DNA of 6,350 bases from Bacteroidales bacterium UBA6207 (GTDB lineage Bacteria; Bacteroidota; Bacteroidia; Bacteroidales; F082), in NCBI GenBank assembly GCA_002421995.1, contig DISP01000076.1, positions 1-6,350 on the forward strand, in the 5' to 3' direction. A program made the position numbers and the translations under genes. Positions 1 through 6,190 of the stretch are shown in pieces. The notes below the pieces were generated by a model. It had not been told where the DNA came from. It did no database searches and saw only the letters and a program-made list of their open reading frames with translations. Position 1 is the first letter of the stretch; every line of letters begins with the position of its first letter.

Positions 1-44
1 ACCAGTTTCAACAGCTGTTAAACCCTGCCTAAACATTACATTGC

Positions 45-1238
45 ATGTCAATACCTTCCTCTGCCGAATACCAGGCCACCATTCTGGCTGTTGATGACAA
101 CCCAAAGAACCTGCAGTTGATTTCGAGTTTGTTGTCCGCAAAAAATTATAAGGTTGTTGTTGCCAACAGTGGCGAAAATGCCATGAAATACCTGGGGATC
201 AAAGTCCCTGACCTTTTGTTGCTCGATATTATGATGCCCGGCATAAGCGGTTATGATGTGCTCGAAAAAATCAGGCAGAATCCCGATATACATGATCTTC
301 CGGTGATATTCCTGACAGCCAAGTCAGAGTTGTCTGACATTGTCAAAGGCTTCTCGATGGGAGCGGTGGATTATATCACAAAGCCCTTCAAAAGCGAGGA
401 ACTCATCGCACGTGTTGAAACACATGTCGAATTGAAGCGTATGCGCAATCAGCTTGCAGAAAAAAATGCTGCTTTGAACCAGCTCAACAAAGAGCTTTCG
501 GCCTCGCGCGAAATCATCAGGAGAGATGCCGAAAAGCTTGCCTACACAAATGCGCAGAAAGATAAGTTTTTCTCGATCATCTCGCACGATCTGCGCAATC
601 CCTTCAGCGGATGCCTGATGGCCACAGAAATGCTTGCGAAACGTTTCAACGAACTCACGCAGGATGAAATTACAGCTTTTATTGATGCCCTGCACGACTC
701 GGCTACCAATCTGAACAAGCTCCTCGAAAACCTGCTGAGCTGGGCTCAAATACAGATGGGACGCATGGCGTTCAATCCGGAAATGCTTGATCTGTCAGCA
801 TTGATTGAGGATGCCACGAAATTGCAAACGGCCGTGAGCTCGGCAAAAAACCTTGTGATCACAACAGAGGTGCAGCCTGTGGCGTTGGTTGCCGATAAAA
901 ATATGACCAGCATGATCATCAGGAATCTGTTTGCTAACGCAGTGAAGTTTACTCCCCGGGGAGGCAAGATAAGTATCAGGGTGTGGGAAGAAAATGACAA
1001 GGCACATATCCGGATCGCCGACACGGGCATCGGGATGAGCAAACTGCTGACGGAGCGGCTTTTTCGTCTGAACGAGAAAGTATCGCGGCCCGATACTGAC
1101 GGCGAAGTCAGCAGCGGCCTGGGGTTGATCCTCAGCCACGACATGGCCGTGAAAATGGGAGGGAGCATCAGCGTTGAAAGTCAGGAAAAGATTGGAAGCA
1201 CCTTCACGCTCATCCTGCCACTCAGGGCCGTTGAGTAA
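45..1238 (+). CDS. Response regulator-histidine kinase hybrid (REC-HisKA-HATPase), soluble
   Basis: This 397-residue protein is a cytosolic two-component signalling enzyme with an N-terminal receiver and a C-terminal kinase. The receiver (about 11-125) shows the acidic pair D17/D18, the phospho-acceptor D61 in LLLLDIMMPG, T91 and K113 in the TKPF motif. A charged heptad-like linker (about 127-172) probably forms a coiled coil. The dimerisation/phosphotransfer domain carries H181 in SHDLRNPF. The ATPase domain has the N box (N294/N298), DTGIGM at 326-331 and the glycine-rich SSGLGL around 356-361, so all key catalytic residues are present. No membrane segment or sensor domain is visible, so the input is probably phosphoryl transfer to D61 from another kinase; no DNA-binding output is attached. 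The ATG at 45 is the first start after an in-frame TAA at 30-32, and no strong ribosome site precedes it. Family assignment is firm; the signal and the partner are unknown. Confidence 0.96.
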   Translation: MSIPSSAEYQATILAVDDNPKNLQLISSLLSAKNYKVVVANSGENAMKYLGIKVPDLLLLDIMMPGISGYDVLEKIRQNPDIHDLPVIFLTAKSELSDIVKGFSMGAVDYITKPFKSEELIARVETHVELKRMRNQLAEKNAALNQLNKELSASREIIRRDAEKLAYTNAQKDKFFSIISHDLRNPFSGCLMATEMLAKRFNELTQDEITAFIDALHDSATNLNKLLENLLSWAQIQMGRMAFNPEMLDLSALIEDATKLQTAVSSAKNLVITTEVQPVALVADKNMTSMIIRNLFANAVKFTPRGGKISIRVWEENDKAHIRIADTGIGMSKLLTERLFRLNEKVSRPDTDGEVSSGLGLILSHDMAVKMGGSISVESQEKIGSTFTLILPLRAVE

Positions 1239-1274
1239 ACAACAAAGGCCGTCCGGTATTTTTCGGAAACCATA

Positions 1275-1312
1275 AAAAGAAGCTGTCGGGTAAAATCCGA
1301 ACAGCTTTTTTT
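1275..1312 (+). terminator. Intrinsic terminator after the kinase gene
   Basis: AAGCTGT (1280-1286) pairs with ACAGCTT (1301-1307). The stem continues as CGG/CCG (1287-1289 with 1297-1299) past a single bulged A at 1300, closing on a 7-base loop. A run of seven T follows at 1306-1312. The A-rich flank at 1275-1278 can pair with the T tract, so some activity in the opposite direction is possible. It lies 36 bases past the kinase stop and separates that gene from the acyltransferase. Confidence 0.87.
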
Positions 1313-1428
1313 GTATTTATGCAATTGAATGGGAGGTGTTGTTGTTGTGTTTTGCACAAATCATTGTCATTCAGTTGTTTGAAAATTAGTTGTATGGTAT
1401 TGTTACTGTCTTGTTAAAATGAATCCGC
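1313..1428. other. T/G-rich leader before the acyltransferase gene
   Basis: This 116-base stretch has no credible ORF. It is rich in TTG and GTT steps on the plus strand, for example around 1338-1355. A promoter for the acyltransferase should lie here because a terminator closes the gene upstream. A possible -33 TTTG at 1378-1381 is followed about 16 bases later by TATTGTTA (1398-1405), but both the spacing and the second box fit the Bacteroidota consensus poorly, so I do not call a promoter. Confidence 0.4.
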
Positions 1429-2520
1429 ATGAGACCATCATTGCTTTACCGTTGGCTTAAAATATATGTAAGGCTGGCTTTTGCTGCGTATTATCGCCGC
1501 TACAGGGTGCAAAATGTGCAAAATGTGCCGGTTACAGGTCCGGTCATTTTTGCCATCAATCATCAGAATGCATTCATGGATGCACTCGTGGTGGCAGTGA
1601 GTTCGGGCCGCAATCCGTGGTTTATCACCAGGGCGAGTGTTTTTTCAAACGCAACGGCACGCTACTGGCTTGGTTTACTGCAGATGTTGCCCATCTACCG
1701 TTTTCGCGACGGTCATGCCAATATGAAAAAAAACGATGAGGCCATGGAGTCGGTACGCAGGCTTTTGCAACAGGACGAAACCATTTTGATTTTTCCCGAG
1801 GGCAACCACGACAGGCATTGGGCATTGCGGCCGCTTCAGAAAGGTATTGCGCGCATGGCCTTCGATCTGGAGTCGGGCGAGGGCTTTCAATCAGGTTTGC
1901 ACATTGTGCCGGTGGGGCTGCAATACGAAAATCATCTGAAGAGCTACAGCGATGTGCTGATAAGTTTTGGTGCGCCCATTGCGGTGAGCAATTACCGTGA
2001 AATTTATGAAACCAATCCCGCGCAGGCCATCAACAGGCTGATTGCTGATCTCGCGCCTGCCATACGCAGCCTCATGGTGCATATTCCCGAAAATATGCCT
2101 TACGATAAAGTTGCAGAGCTCATACAATCCGATGAAGCACGTCCGGCAGCACTTGTTGACCGGCTGCAACACGATCAGCAGATGGTTGAAAGATTGCAGG
2201 CCGTGGAAAGCATCGCTGACACGGCTGCCCCGAAAAGAAAAAGGCGTTTTTGTTTGTTAGCCTGGCTGTTGTTTATCCCTTCGGTGATTCCGCATCTTCC
2301 ATTGCTTGGTCTGGCAAGAATGATAGTGCGCAAGGCTGTCAGGGACGATCACTGGACATCATCTATCAATTTTGCCACCTTGTTGTTGGCAGGGCCCATG
2401 ATCTATCTGGCTGAAGTATTGGTGCTTGGCTTTGCCACGGGTCAATGGTATTTAGGCATTCTTTATGCATTATTGCTCTGGCCGACGGGTCGCTACAGCC
2501 TTTGGTACAGGGCGGCTTAG
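1429..2520 (+). CDS. Glycerolipid acyltransferase (PlsC/LPLAT superfamily), membrane-anchored
   Basis: This 363-residue protein probably moves an acyl chain onto glycerol-3-phosphate, lysophosphatidate or a related acceptor at the cytosolic face of the inner membrane. Block I is NHQNAFMD, with H45 and D51, an HX5D spacing instead of the textbook HX4D; this longer spacing also occurs in GPAT-like branches of the superfamily. Block II is the IYRFRD region (89-94), block III is FPEGN (122-126), and block IV is IVPVGLQYE (159-167). The catalytic domain spans roughly residues 10-215. A polar, partly helical linker (about 220-272) and a basic KRKRR patch (269-273) lead into two or three hydrophobic segments (about 274-298, 314-336 and 340-352) that should hold the enzyme in the membrane. 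No strong ribosome site marks the ATG at 1429. Another ATG at 1419 is out of frame and opens only a 13-codon frame. The exact acyl acceptor cannot be told from sequence alone. Confidence 0.93.
   Translation: MRPSLLYRWLKIYVRLAFAAYYRRYRVQNVQNVPVTGPVIFAINHQNAFMDALVVAVSSGRNPWFITRASVFSNATARYWLGLLQMLPIYRFRDGHANMKKNDEAMESVRRLLQQDETILIFPEGNHDRHWALRPLQKGIARMAFDLESGEGFQSGLHIVPVGLQYENHLKSYSDVLISFGAPIAVSNYREIYETNPAQAINRLIADLAPAIRSLMVHIPENMPYDKVAELIQSDEARPAALVDRLQHDQQMVERLQAVESIADTAAPKRKRRFCLLAWLLFIPSVIPHLPLLGLARMIVRKAVRDDHWTSSINFATLLLAGPMIYLAEVLVLGFATGQWYLGILYALLLWPTGRYSLWYRAA
1507..1528 (+). repeat. Short 9-bp tandem repeat inside the acyltransferase gene
   Basis: GTGCAAAAT occurs twice in a row and is followed by a further GTGC. 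It lies in frame with the acyltransferase and encodes VQNVQNV at residues 27-33, just before the block I region. The unit is a multiple of three, so any copy change would keep the frame. The protein does not appear longer than relatives here, so it may be chance. Confidence 0.6.
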
Positions 2521-2545
2521 GCAGGGGACAAAGCTTTGGGGCAGT
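2521..2545. other. 25-bp convergent gap with a 10-bp palindrome
   Basis: The stop codons of the acyltransferase (+) and the Usp-like gene (-) face each other across 25 bases. The gap contains the perfect palindrome CAAAGCTTTG (2529-2538). It has no loop of its own and no T tract on either strand, so it is not a normal intrinsic terminator. Transcripts from the two genes may overlap at their 3' ends. Confidence 0.5.
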
Positions 2546-3667
2546 TCAGCCGTTGCCTTCCCTGAAAACGAGGAGTGGCAGATGGGTCTGATAGAGCAGT
2601 CGTTTTGTCAGGCTTGGTGCAAAAAGGTTTTCGAGGAGGTTACGTTTGCGGTGGAGCAGAGCGATGACATCAATTTGGTGTTCTTCGACAAAAGCTTCGA
2701 CACCTTCCACCGGATCGGGGGTTTCGATGAGTCCGCATTCAAAACCGGAGGGCATATGGCTCGCCAGGAAGGTTTCTTTCAGTTGTTTCATCCGTATTCT
2801 GTCGAGCGAGGGGTCGGTGTCGGATTGAATGTGGAGGCAGAATATTTTGGTTTTAAAAGGTTTCACAAAGCTCAGCAGGCGGTGCATAGCGAGCAGGTCT
2901 TCTTTTCCGAAGTGAGTGATATACAATGCTTTGTGCGGAGCAATAAATTTAGTGATGTCGTAGGCTTCGGGCACAGCCAGCACTGGCACGAGACTGCGCT
3001 CGATCAGTTGCGAGGTGGTGCTGCCCAGCAGGCGGAAGCTGTCGTGGTTTTTGCCTCTTGTTCCCATCACGATAAGGCCCGGTTGGTAGTCGCCAGCGAT
3101 AGAGAGTATTGCTTCCACTGCGCTTCCCCGCACGAGATCGGCCGAAACTTTAACACCTTTCATACGTTCGGCCCTGATGCGGCCTTCGAGCAGCTCGGTG
3201 AGTGTGTTAAGCTGATCCATAGCTTTCTGTTCCATCTCGCGCATTACCGGGCCGAGGTCAGTTTGAAAAGCATACATCTCGTTGAAGATGAAGCTGTCGC
3301 CGGTACTGCTGAACCACACATGCAGGAGACGGACTTCGGCTTTGAGGCTGCGTGCCAGCTCAAGGGCATAGTGAGCAGCTTTGATACTGCGGGCCGAAAA
3401 ATCAACCGGGACGAGGAGCCGGCGCACACGACGCAGCTGTTTCACGATGGCTTCCTTGCCTTCGCCGGCAACAAACTGCATATCAAGCAGCAACTGTCTT
3501 GCAAGCGCCGCATCACTTTCGGCCAGCTGCAGTTCAACAAAAGTTTCGCCCGGCAGGGCGTTCGTGATAAAACTGTTGACACCCTGCATGCCAAGCTGCA
3601 TTTTCAGCAGCAGGGCCTTGCTGTAGCTGAGACCGCGCAGCGTGACAAATGATTCGCAGTTCATCAT
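2546..3667 (-). CDS. Tandem universal stress protein with N-terminal DUF2007-like domain
   Basis: This 373-residue cytosolic protein has three parts. Residues about 5-65 do not belong to the Usp fold; their pattern (a beta strand, a helix with SKALLLKMQL, GV at 29-30, then VELQLAESDAALARQLL) resembles the small DUF2007 putative signalling domain, which is my reading by eye. Residues about 84-233 form a typical Usp domain, starting LLVPVDFS and ending VPVLAVP. It carries the complete ATP-binding motif G-2x-G-9x-G-S at G202, G205, G215 and S216. Residues about 245-370 look like a second Usp domain that ends LLVF, but the glycine motif is replaced by a basic segment near 339-343, so it probably does not bind ATP. 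Two ATG codons stand in tandem (3667 and 3664) after a weak GGA; the first is used here. A good promoter lies just upstream. The gene is divergent from the antiporter gene. Family membership is firm; the physiological role (stress survival or regulation) is inferred. Confidence 0.94.
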   Translation of the reverse strand: MMNCESFVTLRGLSYSKALLLKMQLGMQGVNSFITNALPGETFVELQLAESDAALARQLLLDMQFVAGEGKEAIVKQLRRVRRLLVPVDFSARSIKAAHYALELARSLKAEVRLLHVWFSSTGDSFIFNEMYAFQTDLGPVMREMEQKAMDQLNTLTELLEGRIRAERMKGVKVSADLVRGSAVEAILSIAGDYQPGLIVMGTRGKNHDSFRLLGSTTSQLIERSLVPVLAVPEAYDITKFIAPHKALYITHFGKEDLLAMHRLLSFVKPFKTKIFCLHIQSDTDPSLDRIRMKQLKETFLASHMPSGFECGLIETPDPVEGVEAFVEEHQIDVIALLHRKRNLLENLFAPSLTKRLLYQTHLPLLVFREGNG

Positions 3668-3685
3668 TCCAATGTATTGAACGTA

Positions 3686-3716
3686 TAAAATTAAGGCATT
3701 GCAAAGGCGATGTCAA
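3686..3716 (-). promoter_or_regulatory. Candidate promoter of the Usp-like gene
   Basis: Read on the minus strand, TTGACA (3716-3711) is followed by 17 bases and then TAATTTTA (3693-3686). This fits both a classic -35/-10 arrangement and the Bacteroidota form, a -33 TTG about 20 bases before TAnnTTTG, here with A in the last position. A transcript would start near 3679, which leaves a leader of about a dozen bases before the tandem ATGs. Confidence 0.5.
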
Positions 3717-3750
3717 TACTTTTTTGCTTTGTGTCAGTATGTTTTAACTA

Positions 3751-3769
3751 AGAAAGCAGAAAGCAAAGC
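3751..3769 (+). repeat. AGAAAGC direct repeat in the divergent intergenic region
   Basis: AGAAAGC occurs twice back to back (3751-3757 and 3758-3764), followed by a partial copy AAAGC (3765-3769). AAAGCAA (3760-3766) is also an inverted match to TTGCTTT (3724-3730), and TTTTGCTTT recurs at 3854-3862 next to the antiporter promoter. The position between two divergent promoters suggests a possible regulator site; no regulator is identified. Confidence 0.45.
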
Positions 3770-3850
3770 TATCCGGTAAGGAATTGTTGCCGTGTGGCGA
3801 TTCCCGGTAATAAATCAAATATTCCGACAGGGAAGAGCCGACATTTTTGC

Positions 3851-3858
3851 TACTTTTG
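3851..3858 (+). promoter_or_regulatory. Bacteroidota-type -7 element of the antiporter gene
   Basis: TACTTTTG is an exact match to the Bacteroidota -7 consensus TAnnTTTG. A transcript would start near 3865, about 16 bases before the ATG at 3881. No clear -33 TTG box lies 19-21 bases upstream. The element sits inside the reading frame that a GTG start at 3794 would translate, so it argues for the shorter protein. Confidence 0.55.
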
Positions 3859-3880
3859 CTTTCACTACTCCGCACCTGCT

Positions 3881-6019
3881 ATGATCGAAAAGCTGATACA
3901 CGCCTTTACCTTGCCGCTGCAAAGCCCGGTGTTGGTTTTTGCAACCATACTGCTTATCATCCTGCTTTCGCCGATTCTGCTGCGTATGTTGAAAGTGCCG
4001 GGCATCATCGGCTTGATTATTTCGGGCGTTTTGATTGGTCCGCATGGGCTGAATATCATTGAAAAAAATGCGGCTGTTGACCTGTTTTCCACCATCGGAC
4101 TCTTATACATTATGTTTATTGCCGGTCTTGAGCTCGATCTGGGTGAGTTCAGGCTCAACCGCAACAGGAGTCTGCTGTTTGGGCTTTTCACTTTTATACT
4201 TCCATTGGGCATAGGCTTTCCTGTAATGTATTATTTACTGGATTATAGTTTTTATGCCAGCTTGCTGATATCCAGTATGTTCAGTACGCACACGCTTGTG
4301 GCCTACCCCATCGTGAGCCGCATGGGCGTATCAAAAGACCAGGCAGTTGCCATCACCGTTGGGGGAACGATACTCACTGACACTGCCGTGCTTCTGTTGC
4401 TGGCCTTCATCATGAGTGCCGGTAAAGGAGATGTCGGCCCCGGATTTTGGACAGGGATGCTCGTTTCGGCAATACTATTCAGTGTGGCCATGTTTTGGCT
4501 TGTTCCGCGCATCACGGGCTGGTTCTTTAAGAAGATGGAAAGCGAAAAATATTCGCATTATATCTATGTGCTGACGGTCGTTTTTTTGGCAGCTTTTCTT
4601 GCCGAAGTTGCAGGTGTTGAGCCAATTATCGGCGCTTTCGTTTCGGGGCTGGTGCTCAACAGGTTTATCCCGCACAGCTCGGTGCTGATGAACCGCATCG
4701 AGTTTATCGGTTCGTCGCTGTTTATCCCTTTTTTCCTGATCAGTGTTGGAATGCTTGTTGATATGCGGGTGATCATGCAAGGTCCGCAGGCGCTGATTAT
4801 TGCAGGAATACTGACGTCGGTAGCCCTTTTGGGAAAGTGGCTTGCCGCCTTAGCCACCAGACTGAGTTTTGGCTTCGGTAAAATCCAGCAAAACCTTATC
4901 TTTGGTCTGAGCAGCTCGCATGCTGCCGCCACCATCGCGGTGATCCTTGTAGGATTTCAAAGCGGACTGATTGACGAAAACATCCTCAACGGCACCATCA
5001 TCCTCATCCTTGTGACCTGTGTAACGGCTTCGGTGGTAACAGAACGAGCAGCAAAGAAACTTTTGCAGCAAAAAGAACTCTCAGATGAAAATCCTTCGGC
5101 TGCCGACAGCTCAACAGAAAAAATCCTGCTGCCGATTGCCAATCTGGCCAATATGGAAAAACTGCTCGACTTCGGAATTTACATCAAGGAAAAGCATAAG
5201 AGTCATCCTGTTACCATCTTTTCTGTGGTACCCAATGATGCAGAGGCAGATGCCAATCTGCGCAAAGCCCGCGAAAGGCTGCAAGGTCTGGCGCGTCACC
5301 TTGCTGCGGCCGAATCACAGGCCGAGGTCAAAGCCACCATTGATCACAATGCCACAGCGGGAATCATCCGCACAGCCAAAGAAACACAGGCCAGCATACT
5401 GCTTTTAGGCTGGCCACAGGCCGAAGGTCTGATCAACAGGCTCACAGGAAACAAAGTGGACGGCGTGGTTTACAACTTCGACAAAACAGTGTTTATCTGT
5501 CATTTTGCCCAGCCTTTGGTCAATCACAAACGCATCATCATTGCTGTGCCGCCATTGGCCGAACTCGAACAGGGATTTTTGATCTGGATGAAAAAACTAT
5601 TGCAGCTTTCAACAGAACTTGGCACCACACTTGGGCTCTATGCGAATGCCGAGACAAGAAAAAAGATTGAGGAAACAAAAGAGCTAAGAATCGCCGGACG
5701 TAAAATGTTCTTTGTTGAGTTCACATCCTGGGACAGCATCATGCTGCTTTCGCACGACATCAACAAGGACGATATATTGGTGTTGGTTTCGGCGCGCAAA
5801 GGATCGGTGTCCTACCTTGCAGCCCACGAGCACCTGCCATCGAAGTTTGAGAAGCAGTATGGCACATTTAGCCGCATCATCGTGTTTCCGCAGCAGCATC
5901 AGGTTTCGTATGTGAACGACCGCTATAAGGATATTGATGCAGAGCCCATCCTGCGCGGAGTTGAAACACTCAACCGTCTTGGCAAAGGCGTTGGCAGCTT
6001 CTTCAGAAAGGCAGAGTGA
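3881..6019 (+). CDS. CPA2 cation:proton antiporter with C-terminal Usp-like tail
   Basis: This 712-residue inner-membrane protein should exchange H+ for Na+ or K+. Residues about 15-390 form the Na+/H+ exchanger core with roughly 12 hydrophobic segments. Recognisable family motifs are PGIIGLIISGVLIGPHGL (40-57), the GLELDL segment (82-87), GAFVSGLVLN (251-260), FFLISVGMLVD (284-294) and GLSSSHAAAT (342-351). D167 in the LTDTAVLL stretch is the likely ion/proton-binding aspartate, preceded by T166 where many relatives have D, N or Q. The cytosolic tail (about 413-545 and 549-675) looks like two Usp-like folds: ILLPIAN opens the first and KRIIIAVPP opens the second. Neither keeps a full ATP motif, so the tail is probably regulatory. 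The frame also reads from a GTG at 3794, adding 29 residues without hydrophobic character, but the -7 element at 3851-3858 lies within that extension, so ATG 3881 is chosen. The terminator at 6104-6135 closes the unit. Ion specificity is not determined. Confidence 0.94.
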   Translation: MIEKLIHAFTLPLQSPVLVFATILLIILLSPILLRMLKVPGIIGLIISGVLIGPHGLNIIEKNAAVDLFSTIGLLYIMFIAGLELDLGEFRLNRNRSLLFGLFTFILPLGIGFPVMYYLLDYSFYASLLISSMFSTHTLVAYPIVSRMGVSKDQAVAITVGGTILTDTAVLLLLAFIMSAGKGDVGPGFWTGMLVSAILFSVAMFWLVPRITGWFFKKMESEKYSHYIYVLTVVFLAAFLAEVAGVEPIIGAFVSGLVLNRFIPHSSVLMNRIEFIGSSLFIPFFLISVGMLVDMRVIMQGPQALIIAGILTSVALLGKWLAALATRLSFGFGKIQQNLIFGLSSSHAAATIAVILVGFQSGLIDENILNGTIILILVTCVTASVVTERAAKKLLQQKELSDENPSAADSSTEKILLPIANLANMEKLLDFGIYIKEKHKSHPVTIFSVVPNDAEADANLRKARERLQGLARHLAAAESQAEVKATIDHNATAGIIRTAKETQASILLLGWPQAEGLINRLTGNKVDGVVYNFDKTVFICHFAQPLVNHKRIIIAVPPLAELEQGFLIWMKKLLQLSTELGTTLGLYANAETRKKIEETKELRIAGRKMFFVEFTSWDSIMLLSHDINKDDILVLVSARKGSVSYLAAHEHLPSKFEKQYGTFSRIIVFPQQHQVSYVNDRYKDIDAEPILRGVETLNRLGKGVGSFFRKAE

Positions 6020-6103
6020 TAACAAACTAATGCGAGATTGAAGATAAGGTGTTGGTGAAATATCCGCTGAAAATGGCGCTTATAGTTTTGGTTTTTCGAG
6101 CAG

Positions 6104-6135
6104 AAAAAAAGACAGTCTTTCAACTGTCTTTTTTT
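6104..6135 (+). terminator. Strong symmetric terminator after the antiporter gene
   Basis: GACAGT (6111-6116) pairs with ACTGTC (6123-6128) around the 6-base loop CTTTCA. Seven A (6104-6110) and seven T (6129-6135) flank the stem and extend it to 13 perfect base pairs. It is 84 bases past the antiporter stop. Because the A and T runs are equal, it should work on both strands; on the minus strand it directly follows the tRNA-like 3' end. Confidence 0.9.
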
Positions 6136-6166
6136 GTACCCGGAGCCGGGATCGAATTTACCCGGC
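6136..6166 (-). pseudogene. Relic of a tRNA 3' end (probably tRNA-Leu-like)
   Basis: On the minus strand the sequence reads as a tRNA T arm and acceptor strand: GCCGG (6166-6162), T-loop TTCGATC (6156-6150), CCGGC (6149-6145), acceptor TCCGGGT (6144-6138), then A (6137) and C. The ending CTCCGGGTAC matches the 3' end of bacterial tRNA-Leu genes as I remember them. Five extra bases (GTAAA) sit between the first stem strand and the T loop, and I see no anticodon arm, D arm or matching 5' acceptor strand upstream. It is therefore a fragment, not a working tRNA. It directly abuts the terminator, as a real tRNA 3' end often does. Confidence 0.5.
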
Positions 6167-6190
6167 TAACAAGTATGAACGTATTATTTA

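Noticed and set aside
1..32. Possible last codons of an upstream gene, ending ...QFQQLLNPA with TAA at 30-32
   Set aside because: The frame is open from the window edge and in phase with the kinase gene, so an upstream neighbour ending 12 bases before it is plausible. However, nine codons are too few to support a gene call.
1419..1460. A 13-codon ATG frame overlapping the acyltransferase start, a possible leader peptide
   Set aside because: It is out of frame and short, has no ribosome site, and there is no attenuator structure or amino-acid bias to suggest regulation.
2465..3652. A 395-codon open frame on the plus strand, longer than the gene opposite it
   Set aside because: It is antisense to the Usp-like gene across nearly its full length and overlaps the acyltransferase end. 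Its translation has no recognisable domain and is rich in His, Phe, Gln and Cys, as expected from reverse-complemented codons. The minus strand carries the full Usp motif and a promoter.
3881..6019. KefB/KefC glutathione-gated K+ efflux as a specific name for the antiporter
   Set aside because: The protein lacks the C-terminal RCK/KTN nucleotide-binding domain and the Gln-Asp pair typical of Kef proteins; the tail looks Usp-like instead.
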